This document shows, piece by piece, positions 1 to 8,651 of a stretch of DNA of 32,555 nt. Source of the stretch: Gammaproteobacteria bacterium (GTDB lineage: Bacteria; Pseudomonadota; Gammaproteobacteria; DSM-16500); contig JAHCAO010000019.1 of NCBI GenBank assembly GCA_019634835.1, forward strand, positions 1-32,555, in the 5' to 3' direction. The translations under genes were made by a program, and so were the position numbers. The stretch's first letter is position 1. The number at the start of each line of letters is the position of its first letter. A model generated the notes under the pieces. That model had not been told where the DNA came from. It did no database searches and saw only the letters and a list, made by a program, of their open reading frames with translations.

Positions 1-723
1 ATGATCGCTTTTATTGAGGAATCTATTTTCATAGCGAATATTTTTAAATCCGAATTTTTCCAAAATCAGTTCCATTTCATATCGATAGTACCATGCGATA
101 TACATTTGTTCTTCTTCTTGATTGATAGCTTTATCATCAAGTAGTTCAGTGTATTTAGTTTTGCTTATAATAAACTGCTCATATTTATTTGCTTTGCTAT
201 GGTTATTAATTTTAATAATTGAATTGCCACCTATGTCACCCGTTTTTACTTCTCGTTCACCTCGTTCTTCTTCATTATTTTCATACAATGCATCCCATGG
301 TACAAATAGATCCATCACCAATTTTCCTTTTGGTTTTAAGTGTTCTTTAAATATTTCTAACGCATGATAGGCATTTGAGCGCGGATAAAAAAGTTGAAAA
401 GAACCAAATGGAATAACAATTCCATCGTATTTTTGTGATAGGCTCATATTATCTACTGTTTCTTCATATAAAGTAGGTTGCAATCCAAGATCAGAAGCTC
501 TTTTTTTGCAGCTTTTTAACATCTCAGGAGAATTATCAATGCCATGCACAGTAAACCCTGCTTGCATCAGTGGAATGAGCAATCTTCCTGATCCGCACAT
601 GGGTTCCAAGAGGAGATCATTTTTATTAAAAATATTTTTGTAAAAATTAACTTCTTCAGTAGAAGCAAACTGCTTGTCTGCATCATAAAATTTTGTACAT
701 AACTCGCCATACATCATAAACAT
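1..723 (-). CDS. class I SAM-dependent methyltransferase (3' end outside window)
   Basis: The frame is open from the ATG at 723 down to base 1 without a stop, giving 241 codons, so the C-terminus lies beyond the left edge. Near residue 45 it has a glycine-rich motif I (EPMCGSGRLLIPL) followed by an acidic GIDNSPEML segment, as in SAM-binding Rossmann-fold methyltransferases. A PFGSFQLFY stretch follows in the motif IV region, then KPKGKLVMDLF typical of the post-motif strand. An AGGAG lies 5 bases before the 723 ATG, and ATGs at 717 and 714 have better spacing, so the start is uncertain by a few codons. The substrate cannot be told. It is the most downstream gene seen of the minus-strand run. 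Confidence 0.85.
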   Translation of the reverse strand, partial: MFMMYGELCTKFYDADKQFASTEEVNFYKNIFNKNDLLLEPMCGSGRLLIPLMQAGFTVHGIDNSPEMLKSCKKRASDLGLQPTLYEETVDNMSLSQKYDGIVIPFGSFQLFYPRSNAYHALEIFKEHLKPKGKLVMDLFVPWDALYENNEEERGEREVKTGDIGGNSIIKINNHSKANKYEQFIISKTKYTELLDDKAINQEEEQMYIAWYYRYEMELILEKFGFKNIRYENRFLNKSDH

Positions 724-841
724 CAAACTCCTAAAAACATTATTTAGTTAAAAGCCATCTGCTTTGATATTCATGCAACATCTAACGTAGCCCATCAGTA
801 ACCGATGTTAAGCCCAACAAAGTGCCAAGCAATAAAATGTG

Positions 842-1027
842 TTATCGTCGGTTGAAAAACCAAAAAATCAGACTGATTACGATGCTTAAAATAATACAGG
901 TCACGATAGGAAAATAAAATGTGACATGATCTTTTTTAAGATAGATATCACCTGGCAATCTGCCAAGACCAGATTTTAATATCCAAGGCAAGCAAAGACC
1001 TACCATAATAAACAAACATCCTATCAT
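842..1027 (-). CDS. DUF2905 small membrane protein
   Basis: This 61-residue protein has two hydrophobic segments (about residues 3-18 and 38-57) flanking the conserved loop SGLGRLPGDIYL, with HVTFYFP before the second helix. That pattern is characteristic of the DUF2905 family of tiny inner-membrane proteins, whose function is unknown. The family usually starts a few residues further upstream with a KWLI-like sequence. Here the in-frame codons above the ATG encode QKWLI but lack a start. A good GAAGGG-ATG at 1049 sits in another frame, so a one-base indel may have shortened the N-terminus. Confidence 0.75.
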   Translation of the reverse strand: MIGCLFIMVGLCLPWILKSGLGRLPGDIYLKKDHVTFYFPIVTCIILSIVISLIFWFFNRR

Positions 1028-1060
1028 AATTAACCATTTCTGTGTGCATGAGCACCCTTC

Positions 1061-1999
1061 TCACCTATCTAATGTTTTAATTTCTTCCATGGCTCTTTTC
1101 AAAACCATCACTGCCCATTTTTTCAATGTTTTTTTATTCTGCTCGAAAGCATAAGGTAAAAAACTCATGCTATGACAAAATGAATGGAATACCATGACAC
1201 GTATTAACTCTTCATCAAGATTGCTATAAGCATTTAAAAATTTCTCTAACGTTGGTTTTGTAAAAACCATTCCGATTGCTAAATCAATACCAGGGTTGCC
1301 AATATGCACATCACCCCAATCACACAATCCAGTTAGTAAGAAATGATTCGTATCTACAATGACATGCCTGCAATATAAATCTCCATGAAGATAGGATTTT
1401 TTTTGAGACTGAAATTTACAATGACTCAATTGCTCTATTAGATCAATTAAATGATTTTTTTTAAAACCGGCTTGTGAAAAATATCCTTGATAATGCGTTA
1501 AATTTTCATGGCATCTTGAAATGCGATGATTCACGTCTAGTCGCCAAGCTTGACCACCTTTGATTAAGGATACATGCTCATCATTCACTTTCAGTGAATG
1601 TAATTCATCTAACCAAGTAGCAAGCGTCACAGCAAAATCTATGCTATCAACTAAACCATCTGTTGCATCACATAGAGGAAAACCTCGTAACATTTTATAA
1701 CCGCCATATGGATAAGGATACAAATCAGACGGATTACCTATCCATTCTGGATTAGAAAGTGGAAATGAAACTTGCCTGGCGATATAAGGTAATAATAGAA
1801 TTTCGTTTTCCATGCAGAACACACCCAATTCTCTGCGTGGAAAACGAAAAATTAGATTTTTATTTACTAAAAAAACAAGATTGTCCCAACCTTCATCTAA
1901 AATTTGCATAGATTCAATACGAATATGTTGCTGACTTTCTATTAAGTCACGAGCAATATTTTCATTTATCGTAATAGTTTGTTCCCATTTATGTGTCAT
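1061..1999 (-). CDS. aminoglycoside phosphotransferase (APH) family protein
   Basis: The protein (312 residues from the ATG at 1999) has the bilobal APH/choline-kinase fold signatures. The catalytic loop is YLHGDLYCRHVIVD (HGD with the catalytic Asp), followed by the metal-binding CDWGDVHIGNPGIDLA. The N-lobe contains DNLVFLVNKNLIFRFPRR, the ATP-lysine-equivalent strand region. The family phosphorylates aminoglycosides, macrolides or small metabolites with ATP or GTP in the cytoplasm; the substrate is not predictable here. A longer reading from a TTG at 2005 exists, but the ATG is preceded by AGGTAG at suitable spacing. The adenylyltransferase-like gene just upstream makes an antibiotic-modification role plausible, not proven. 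Confidence 0.85.
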   Translation of the reverse strand: MTHKWEQTITINENIARDLIESQQHIRIESMQILDEGWDNLVFLVNKNLIFRFPRRELGVFCMENEILLLPYIARQVSFPLSNPEWIGNPSDLYPYPYGGYKMLRGFPLCDATDGLVDSIDFAVTLATWLDELHSLKVNDEHVSLIKGGQAWRLDVNHRISRCHENLTHYQGYFSQAGFKKNHLIDLIEQLSHCKFQSQKKSYLHGDLYCRHVIVDTNHFLLTGLCDWGDVHIGNPGIDLAIGMVFTKPTLEKFLNAYSNLDEELIRVMVFHSFCHSMSFLPYAFEQNKKTLKKWAVMVLKRAMEEIKTLDR

Positions 2000-2038
2000 A
2001 ATCAATCATCTACCTAATATATTTTAATGCTTGTATTT

Positions 2039-2077
2039 TTAATTTCTCGTGCTATCACGTACCAATAATTCATTCTC
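2039..2077 (-). pseudogene. 3'-end ghost of a nitrilase-family gene
   Basis: The 39 bases between the adenylyltransferase-like gene and the APH gene read, on the minus strand, ENELLVRDSTRN followed by a stop. This closely matches the last codons of the intact nitrilase at 8652-8690 (VNEPFVRDNARK-stop). By eye about 32 of 39 bases agree, including an uninterrupted TACGTGATA. It is best explained as the surviving tail of a second nitrilase copy after deletion. It is too short to be certain. Confidence 0.5.
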
Positions 2078-2081
2078 TTAT

Positions 2082-2843
2082 CTAGGCTTTGTTTACATGA
2101 TATTTTTCAATCACGTATTCTACAAATTGCTGTGTTTCTTTTAGTCTGTTAAACCCATGATGCGGTTTCCAGGAAAGCGACTTCTCAATTAAATCTTTCC
2201 AATTGGTATCGATATTTTTTATAACCCATTGCGCTGCTTCTTTTTTCGAAGCCATCATACCTGTTTCCATAGAATAAAGCGTTCTGCACATTGTTAAAAT
2301 CGCAAACACCTGATAATCGCTTCTTTTTAATTTCTCTAAATCATTTAAAACAGGATTCCAATATTCATCTAAATTTTTCTGAATAGCTAATTTTAAATCT
2401 GCCAAAGAAATTTCTTTAATTAATTTTTTGATGTCAGGACCAGCAATCGTACTTCCTCTTTCTCTTAACATATATAATTCAATGATAAAATTGCTTCCAT
2501 AACTTGCCAGATAAAAACTTCCCTCATTAAAATAGGGACGTACACTATCTGGATTAAAATATAAAAGATCATGCTGCGGAATATATGAAGCTTCAACCTT
2601 TTTCGCATAAATAAGTTTACTTGCATAAAATTGCTTATGCATTTCTTCAATTTTATGAATAATACTTTTTGGAAGTGAAGTTGTCGTTACAATATAACAA
2701 TCAATATCACTTGTTTCCTCATTGAAACTATTATTTGCAATAGAGCCGCCAACATACATGCCAACAAACTGATCCGACAAAATTAACTGTATTTGTAAAA
2801 GCAAATGCCGAAAAAGATTGTTTATCACATTTTGAATTGTCAT
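2082..2843 (-). CDS. aminoglycoside adenylyltransferase-like nucleotidyltransferase (DUF4111 type)
   Basis: This 253-residue protein has the Pol-beta nucleotidyltransferase signature MYVGGSIANNSFNEETSDID near residues 29-48: GGS followed by the D-x-D metal ligands. The helical C-terminal half contains KNLDEYWNPVLNDLEKL and ILTMCRTLYSMETG plus a KKEAAQW segment, as in ANT(3'')/ANT(9)-type enzymes and DUF4111 domains. Such enzymes transfer AMP to streptomycin or spectinomycin. The sequence is divergent, so resistance activity is unproven. It lies 11 bases downstream of the cupin gene and is probably co-transcribed. A decayed relative exists at 28044-28312. Confidence 0.85.
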   Translation of the reverse strand: MTIQNVINNLFRHLLLQIQLILSDQFVGMYVGGSIANNSFNEETSDIDCYIVTTTSLPKSIIHKIEEMHKQFYASKLIYAKKVEASYIPQHDLLYFNPDSVRPYFNEGSFYLASYGSNFIIELYMLRERGSTIAGPDIKKLIKEISLADLKLAIQKNLDEYWNPVLNDLEKLKRSDYQVFAILTMCRTLYSMETGMMASKKEAAQWVIKNIDTNWKDLIEKSLSWKPHHGFNRLKETQQFVEYVIEKYHVNKA

Positions 2844-2854
2844 ATAGTTATCAT

Positions 2855-3196
2855 TTAATCAACGATTTCATGCTGTTCTTTTTTCCATGCTGGTCTGCAT
2901 GAGAGAAAAAGCCTCATATTGCCTTCCCAGAAATATTTCTCACCTGCTTCAATTAAAACAACATCGCCAGATGATAATTGATGTTCTGCATGATTGATTA
3001 CTATTTTACCTTCGCCTTCGAATACATATGCTAATTCATCACATTCCTGATTAACTACTCGACGTTCATCAGGATAACGACCAGAAATGGTTGCAATAGC
3101 TGCATCAAGCATTTCATTATGCAGAGCATACTCGGTTACCGAGCAAGCCTCGCCATTCATTTTTTCTACGGCTTGATGTTTAAAAGATATTTTCAT
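2855..3196 (-). CDS. small cupin-domain protein
   Basis: This is a single-domain cupin of about 113 residues. It has a first motif around ECDELAYVFEGEGKIVI and a second around HQLSSGDVVLIEAGEKYFWEG, typical of the conserved beta barrel. The frame can be extended to a GTG at 3226 and an ATG at 3208, but GGAG sits six bases before the ATG at 3196, giving MKISFKHQ as the N-terminus. The canonical metal histidines are sparse, so it may be a binding rather than catalytic cupin. It precedes the adenylyltransferase-like gene in an apparent operon. Confidence 0.8.
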   Translation of the reverse strand: MKISFKHQAVEKMNGEACSVTEYALHNEMLDAAIATISGRYPDERRVVNQECDELAYVFEGEGKIVINHAEHQLSSGDVVLIEAGEKYFWEGNMRLFLSCRPAWKKEQHEIVD

Positions 3197-3232
3197 TTGA
3201 TTCTCCATTATTTTTCGTAAAATCACACCTGT

Positions 3233-3979
3233 TTAGTCTACTAAGCTGATTGAAAAAGGATTAAATTTTGTATTTACATCATAATAATCAACTTGATCCT
3301 TTTCCTTAAGATATGAAACCAATGAATAGGTTAATGGCAGCATGAAAAACTCGTAAATGAGCTTAAAAAGATACTGCGTTAATATGATTTCCCAAATTAT
3401 ATGATGCGGCATGATGTTCCAAAATGCGATATTGCAAAAGATGATGCTATCAACACCCACTCCAATCGCTGTGCTCGCCATCACGCGTAAAGAAAAATAC
3501 TGACCCTTTGTCGCTATTTTTAGCTTAGCCAATATCATGGAATTTAAAAATTCTCCACAAAAATAAGCCAGCATGGAAGCAAGAAATATTCGAGAAGAGC
3601 CCCTAAATATCAGCTCATAAGCATTTGCGCCATGATTGGTATTCATGTCCCAAATGGGAGATGCTGGTAAATGTACTGCTATCTGTGTGCACAAGGTAAT
3701 CATCGCGCTACAAATAAGGCCACCCCAAATAATGAAGCGGCTCATTTTAAACCCGTATACTTCCGTTAAAATATCATCGAAAAAATAGGTTAACGGGAAA
3801 AATATCAATGCTGCTGGGAAATTGACAAAAAAACTATTCGTTAAGTAAATTTCAACTACTTTAAAAGCCGTTAAATTCGATACGATAAGAAAACTCACAA
3901 ATAACATACCAAGAAAAATAACACGCTTAGTTGCAATGGGTTTTTCTTGGTATGAATAGTTAGTAAGAATCGTTTCCAT
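3233..3979 (-). CDS. yhhQ: queuosine precursor transporter (YhhQ/VUT family)
   Basis: The 248-residue hydrophobic protein has about six membrane segments and the family hallmarks. These are SNLTAFKVVEI in the first helix, FFPLTYFFDDILTEVYG (the conserved D-x-LTEVYG), the GEFLNS motif after SMLAYFCGE, and a late AIGVGVDSIIF helix. YhhQ proteins import preQ0/preQ1-type precursors across the inner membrane for tRNA queuosine. The length is normal and the frame intact. The gene sits between the cupin and a GNAT gene with 6- and 14-base gaps. No tgt or queF neighbour is visible, which fits a salvage role that acts alone. Confidence 0.93.
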   Translation of the reverse strand: METILTNYSYQEKPIATKRVIFLGMLFVSFLIVSNLTAFKVVEIYLTNSFFVNFPAALIFFPLTYFFDDILTEVYGFKMSRFIIWGGLICSAMITLCTQIAVHLPASPIWDMNTNHGANAYELIFRGSSRIFLASMLAYFCGEFLNSMILAKLKIATKGQYFSLRVMASTAIGVGVDSIIFCNIAFWNIMPHHIIWEIILTQYLFKLIYEFFMLPLTYSLVSYLKEKDQVDYYDVNTKFNPFSISLVD

Positions 3980-3993
3980 ATTAAACTCGTCTT

Positions 3994-4698
3994 TTATATT
4001 TGTGCTAGTTTTAAAATTTGCTTACCATTTGCTTCAAAATTATTGGGATGAAGCCATCTTTCAAATTTTTCTTTTATAGCTTCCCATTCACTATCAATCA
4101 TTGAAAACCATGCCGTATCACGATTCCGGTTTTTGAAAACATAGCTTTGTCTAAAAATACCTTCAAAGGTAAATCCAAAACGTTCTGCTGCACGACGTGA
4201 AGGTTCATTGAGATCATTGCATTTCCATTCGCATCTTCTAAACTTAAGTTCGTCAAATGCATGTCGTAACATGAGATAAATAGCTTCGGTCGCAAGTGGT
4301 GTTTGTTTTAGCAATGCAGAAAAATGAAGATGTCCTATCTCAATCACGCCGTGCTCTGGATTCATGCGTAAGTATCCAGAGATGCCAATGGGTTCTTTCG
4401 TTTTGACATCTAAAATCGCATAGAGTAAGGTATCGTTATCTGACATTGTTTCTGCTAGCCAATTTTTAAATTCATTGATTGTGTCAAAAGGACCATAGGG
4501 TAAATAAGTCCAAGACTCACCTTGATTATCAATAGCAAGCACATCAAATAATTTAACTGCGTGTTTATTGATTTCGATAGGTTCTAAAATACAGTATCTT
4601 CCTTGAATAAGGGTTTTTGCTGGTCTTTGGCAAGGGATCCAATTTTCTACCAGATGACCTAATAATTGACCAAATTGATTTTTTTGCTGCATCGACAT
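3994..4698 (-). CDS. GNAT N-acetyltransferase, RimJ/RimL type
   Basis: This 234-residue protein resembles the RimL-like GNAT branch (Acetyltransf_3). It has an N-terminal RYCILEPIEINKHAVKLFDVL strand-helix, a central EPIGISGYLRMNPEHGVIEIGHLHFS, then NEPSRRAAERFGFTFEGIFRQ, the acetyl-CoA-binding end shared by this group, and a C-terminal DSEWEAIKEKFERWL. The family transfers acetyl groups from acetyl-CoA to N-terminal amines or small molecules. ATGs at 4698 and 4692 are both possible; AAGAGA is better spaced for 4692. It lies between the transporter and cyclase genes, 14 bases from each. Confidence 0.88.
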   Translation of the reverse strand: MSMQQKNQFGQLLGHLVENWIPCQRPAKTLIQGRYCILEPIEINKHAVKLFDVLAIDNQGESWTYLPYGPFDTINEFKNWLAETMSDNDTLLYAILDVKTKEPIGISGYLRMNPEHGVIEIGHLHFSALLKQTPLATEAIYLMLRHAFDELKFRRCEWKCNDLNEPSRRAAERFGFTFEGIFRQSYVFKNRNRDTAWFSMIDSEWEAIKEKFERWLHPNNFEANGKQILKLAQI

Positions 4699-4712
4699 TC
4701 TCTTAATAAAAA

Positions 4713-5402
4713 TTATTTATGTTTTATTCCAATCAAGCGAACAGGTGCCTCCGTGCCATCTTGTATTTTGATGGGCAAAGCAATAATTTGTGCGATGGGC
4801 CCTAATTGTTTGACGTTATGAATATTTTCGATGATGTATTTTCCAGCACCTAATATTAATTGATGCACAGAAAAACCTGAGTCACCCGTATCCGGTGATA
4901 AAGTGTCAATACCAATTCCTACAATATCGCGCGTTAATAATAACGCCGCTGCTTCTTTTGAAACACTCGGAAAAACCAATCCATTTCGATATTTTTCAGG
5001 TTGAAGCCACCACTTGTCCCAACCTGTATAGAAAATAACAAAGGTGTCTTTAGGAATCATGCCGTATTTATTTTCAAATTGACTGATATCATCAGGCGAA
5101 ACACAATATCGCTCATCTGCTTTATCAGATACATCAATGACTCTGCATGATACAATTAATGATTGCAGCGGAATATCTGCAATCGATGTTCCATTAGCGA
5201 TACAATGAAGTGGTGCATCCATGTGCGTGCCAATACCAGCAGACATTTGAAAACTTTGCACACGAAATTTAACATCCGAGGTGCAATTTGGGTAATCAAG
5301 CTCAACCTTGTGTTGAAATCCACAACCATTACCCCAATGCGGAATATCCGATGCTAATGAATGTGTAAGGTCTATAAAGGTAAATTGACTGAAATCCAAC
5401 AT
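4713..5402 (-). CDS. cyclase-family metal hydrolase (kynurenine formamidase-like)
   Basis: The 229-residue protein carries the cyclase-family (PF04199) metal motif GIGTHMDAPLHC near residue 58, preceded by FIDLTHSLASDIPHWG. Downstream are the conserved GIGIDTLSPD segment, SGFSVHQLILGAG, and the closing ALPIKIQDGTEAPVRLIGI. These proteins hydrolyse amide or lactone bonds; bacterial KynB belongs here, but so do many of unknown substrate, and there are no other kynurenine-pathway genes nearby. It is full length, and serves as the reference for the internally deleted paralogue at 20996-21397. Confidence 0.9.
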   Translation of the reverse strand: MLDFSQFTFIDLTHSLASDIPHWGNGCGFQHKVELDYPNCTSDVKFRVQSFQMSAGIGTHMDAPLHCIANGTSIADIPLQSLIVSCRVIDVSDKADERYCVSPDDISQFENKYGMIPKDTFVIFYTGWDKWWLQPEKYRNGLVFPSVSKEAAALLLTRDIVGIGIDTLSPDTGDSGFSVHQLILGAGKYIIENIHNVKQLGPIAQIIALPIKIQDGTEAPVRLIGIKHK

Positions 5403-5449
5403 AAAAAATACTCGTTTAAATTCAAATTATTTAATCTCAAAAAATCCAT

Positions 5450-6016
5450 CTAAGAATGATTTGCAAAACCATTTGCTAAAAAGCCGCCGTCTACTGCTAC
5501 ACATTGGCCTGTGATATAGGAAGCTGCTGGCATACAAAGAAAAGCTGCAAGTGTTGCTACTTCATATGGTTTACCGACACGATGCATAGGTGTACGAGCG
5601 ATAATGGCGTTAAGTTTTTCTGGATTTGATAACGCGTGCTTTGTTAATTCTGTTTCAATATACCAGGGTGCTATAGTATTAACTCTGATATTATCTCGTG
5701 CCCATTCTACAGCAAGATGTTTTCCCAGTTGGATCATTGCCGCCTTACTCATTCCATAAGGCGCGCCAGATGCATCATCGATTAGTCCTGAAATGGATGC
5801 AATATTCACGATGTTTCCTTGGGATGATTTTTTTAACAAAGGGTAAGTTAATTGGCACAATTTGAAAGCTGAGGTAAGGCTATTTTTATTTTTCGATACA
5901 ATAAATATTTCCGCACCTAACTGTAGAAATTCTTCGACAATTGCACGTCCAATTCCTCGCGTGCCGCCAGTAATGAGTGCTTTCTTACCTTTTAAATTCC
6001 AATATGCCTGATTCAT
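5450..6016 (-). CDS. short-chain dehydrogenase/reductase with internal in-frame deletion
   Basis: The protein has the SDR NAD(P)-binding motif [11 protein letters not shown] near residue 17, the catalytic YGMSK with upstream serine (NIASISG), and a C-terminal [12 protein letters not shown]. It is only 188 residues instead of the usual 245-260. After [11 protein letters not shown] the sequence jumps directly to [16 protein letters not shown], so the acidic D-V adenine-binding strand and the NNAG motif are both missing. The frame stays open across the joint, which indicates a clean in-frame deletion of roughly 65-70 codons. The product is probably inactive, although the catalytic residues remain. 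It starts two bases after the ABM gene stop. Confidence 0.85.
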   Translation of the reverse strand: MNQAYWNLKGKKALITGGTRGIGRAIVEEFLQLGAEIFIVSKNKNSLTSAFKLCQLTYPLLKKSSQGNIVNIASISGLIDDASGAPYGMSKAAMIQLGKHLAVEWARDNIRVNTIAPWYIETELTKHALSNPEKLNAIIARTPMHRVGKPYEVATLAAFLCMPAASYITGQCVAVDGGFLANGFANHS

Positions 6017-6018
6017 AT

Positions 6019-6366
6019 TTAGACCTGCTGAAGTTGATTGGTATGCAATAAATCATCCACCACTTCCATACAAATGTCGGGTAGTTTTTTTGTTTGATCA
6101 ATGCAGTTTTGAATGATGACAATTGCTTTTTTGATTTCATCCGGCAAAATATCTGCTGGTGCATTCTCTCCCGGCCAAGAAGCATCTCGCGTTGCTTTAT
6201 CGGGCCAACGGGAATAAGCAACCCACATACCTTCAGTGGTCTTATGAAGACAAGAGCCTATTGCACCTCGGTTTTTCACAAAATAAGAGGCAACTTGACG
6301 CCAGGCTTCTTGGTATTCCAGTTCAAGCCCAGGTTTAATAAAAGCTCGATAAATGACAGCAAACAT
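6019..6366 (-). CDS. antibiotic biosynthesis monooxygenase (ABM)-domain protein
   Basis: The 115-residue protein begins [13 protein letters not shown] and continues [25 protein letters not shown] and [17 protein letters not shown]. These match the dimeric ferredoxin-like ABM/YgiN fold, in which an xxYSRWPDxxTRDASW-type strand is common. Some members oxidise quinol-like compounds; others handle haem or are uncharacterised. AAGGA lies seven bases before the ATG. It is the first gene of the minus-strand group ending with the methyltransferase, and is followed two bases later by the SDR gene. Confidence 0.8.
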   Translation of the reverse strand: MFAVIYRAFIKPGLELEYQEAWRQVASYFVKNRGAIGSCLHKTTEGMWVAYSRWPDKATRDASWPGENAPADILPDEIKKAIVIIQNCIDQTKKLPDICMEVVDDLLHTNQLQQV

Positions 6367-6473
6367 AGTTAATTCCTTGAGACTAAGGGTTCAAATTCTA
6401 CTAGATAAGAAAAGAAAATTCAGGTCTTATTAATTGCCAGATTTGATCAAAAATTGATCTGATTTGCCGCAAG

Positions 6474-7628
6474 ATGTTTGATGAAGGTTATCAAGGAGAT
6501 CAGCTTATTAACCCAAAAACATGTAACAAGGTTCATTTATTAGTCGACAGTGCTACCATGCCCTTTAGGTGCAAGAAAAATAACCCACATTTTTGCGAGA
6601 TTGCTATGTCCGAAAAAAGCAACCTGATTAATTCATCTTGGGATGAAGCACAAGAATACTGCAATTTTATATTGTTCAAGCCAACTTGGTTGCCTGGCGA
6701 ATTAGTCGAAACATCAAATAAAATAAGGCCAGAATCATCTAAGAACGAGTCTTCACACCGATCAGAACTTAGTGGTGTAGGTAGATCTATATCCATTAAA
6801 CAATTTTTATATGATTGGGCACCACCCACTTATGATCACCCTTGTTTATGGCGAAATGCAGAAATATCAACCTTGGGAAATACTCCAACGCCAAAAGCTC
6901 ATTTAATTGGAAATAATTATTTATGGTTTGGTCTGGATTATCGCAGAAAACCTGCTGCTACTATCAACATGCTGCGCACTCAAATTGAAATTACCTTTGT
7001 TGATGGCATATTTGATGATCAAGAAACTCTGAAAATAGTTGAATCAATGGTGCCGGTTAATCTTCGTATGAAGGATAGGATTTTAAAAACCAGTTTTGCA
7101 GAACTCATGTATCACCATCGCTATAAAATCTGCGTAAGCGATGTGCCAACCAGTTATTTCAAACATGTCAGAGATAAATCTTTTCGTTGCTATCCGTACA
7201 CCGCATCTTCATTAGACATAAAGACCAGTTTGCCTGGACACTGGCTTAAAGATATAGCAATTCAAGGTTACAAGCTTGATAGCATTTTCCTGTTTGGCAG
7301 AGATCTTCAGAATATTCAAGAAGCTGAATATTATTTTGAAAGTTTGATTGAACCCGGATCGTATATTCGGTTTCTCGTGACACACAGAGATGCTGAATAT
7401 AGTATTCAATATCCGCCTCGGTTAGACGATCAAGCTTGTCATAACACAATCCATAAATTAGAAAATGGAGAAAGCCTATATCATGCTTGGTCTAAAACAA
7501 ATGAAAATGGCTGTCATTCTCTGGTATTTCAAACAAAGGGCGAAGTTATCAATTGCATTGTGAAGCCCGCTCCGTGGACAACCATGAGTTGGGCTATAAG
7601 ACTTTTCCAGAATATATTAGTCAAGTGA
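6474..7628 (+). CDS. hypothetical protein, family not recognised
   Basis: This 384-residue open frame is the only plus-strand gene in the first 12 kb. No family is recognised. The sequence is soluble in character, without a signal peptide or membrane segment, and rich in aromatic residues (ISIKQFLYDWAPPTYDHPCLW, NNYLWFGLDYRRKPAATIN). No good ribosome site precedes the ATG at 6474. An internal ATG at 6606 has a GAG eight bases upstream and would give about 340 residues. Its 3' end overlaps the convergent Nudix gene by 12 bases. Its lone orientation suggests independent acquisition. Confidence 0.6.
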   Translation: MFDEGYQGDQLINPKTCNKVHLLVDSATMPFRCKKNNPHFCEIAMSEKSNLINSSWDEAQEYCNFILFKPTWLPGELVETSNKIRPESSKNESSHRSELSGVGRSISIKQFLYDWAPPTYDHPCLWRNAEISTLGNTPTPKAHLIGNNYLWFGLDYRRKPAATINMLRTQIEITFVDGIFDDQETLKIVESMVPVNLRMKDRILKTSFAELMYHHRYKICVSDVPTSYFKHVRDKSFRCYPYTASSLDIKTSLPGHWLKDIAIQGYKLDSIFLFGRDLQNIQEAEYYFESLIEPGSYIRFLVTHRDAEYSIQYPPRLDDQACHNTIHKLENGESLYHAWSKTNENGCHSLVFQTKGEVINCIVKPAPWTTMSWAIRLFQNILVK

Positions 7629-8650
7629 TATTTTCTTTACCATCCAATCATTAAGATGGTTAATATAATTATTTACTAACTTAGGCAAACAAGTTGGAAA
7701 AATGACTTCTTTTGTTGTTTGTAAATCATTAAGAGACCACCAAGAATAGTCATCAATAACAATTGATTCCTCATGAGTAAGATTGCGATTGCTTAGGTTA
7801 ATATCATTTAGACAAACAATATAAAACTGCTCTACAAATTTCGTTTTTAATCCTTTCCAAAGTAATACATGTTCTCCGAAAGCAATTAATTCAATTTTTT
7901 CAGGATTTGTAACTCCTACTTCTTCTCTCAATTCTCGCTGCAAGGCTAACTCAAAAGTTTCATCTTGTTCTAATTCTCCCCCAACTGTAATCCAAAAAGA
8001 TTGGGTATCTTGATATTTATTACTATGTAATGGTTTACCTTTTATTTTTAGTAATAATACTTGATTATGTTTATTTAAAATAATGGCTCGAGCTGTTCGC
8101 CTTAAATAGATATTTTCATTGGCTTGTGAAGATAGATGACTATTCTGCTTAAACCAATCCACCATTTCGTTTGTATCCATTAAACTCGTATCTAAAATAG
8201 TAACTTTTTTATCTATGGCCTGCCTCTTTAAAAACTCTGCCCATTTATCCATATCATCATTAATTAATTCAGGTTGATTTCGATCTAAATAGAGGCGTTT
8301 GTGACGAGTTTCATTATTACAATGCACAAGAATAATTTTATATTGTTGAAAATTAAATCCAGCAAAAGCAGCTGTAATAAAATCCAGATTGACCTGACCC
8401 TCAATGATAACTGTTTTTTTATCTTGATATTCATTGAGAATTTTTTGAACCCAATGATATGTCATTGCCTTTTGCCATTCGCTAGGCGAACCATACACGT
8501 TTATCATTTCCTCAACACTTGGTACACAAAGTGTAAACAAATGATGGATTGATCATGTGAATCGGTCTTAAAAGCATTTAAAAGTGTAGTTTTACCTGCT
8601 CCTGATACACCGGTAAGAAAAATAACAAATGGTGGTTTTTTAAGAGTCAT
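7617..8650 (-). pseudogene. P-loop kinase-Nudix fusion, frameshifted
   Basis: Two overlapping frames form one gene. From the ATG at 8650 the first frame gives a Walker A (FLTGVSGAGKTTLLNAF) and SIICLHF, then runs into a stop at 8504. The second frame, open through 8540-7617, continues VPSVEEMINVYGSPSEWQKAMTYHW and a kinase-like body, then a Nudix domain with GGELEQDETFELALQRELREEVG (close to GX5EX7REUXEEXGU). Related P-loop proteins usually read HFDSIGVPS at the joint; here about 8 or 11 bases appear lost near 8534. The Nudix part could still be made from an internal start. The gene begins one base after the nitrilase stop, so it was part of that operon. Confidence 0.75.
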
Positions 8651-8651
8651 A

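Noticed and set aside
780..813. Possible integron attC site: ATCTAAC and GTTAAGC match the core consensus, and the genes around look cassette-like.
   Set aside because: The interval is shorter than a normal attC, the inner inverted repeats are missing, and no similar site lies between the other genes, which are separated by only a few bases.
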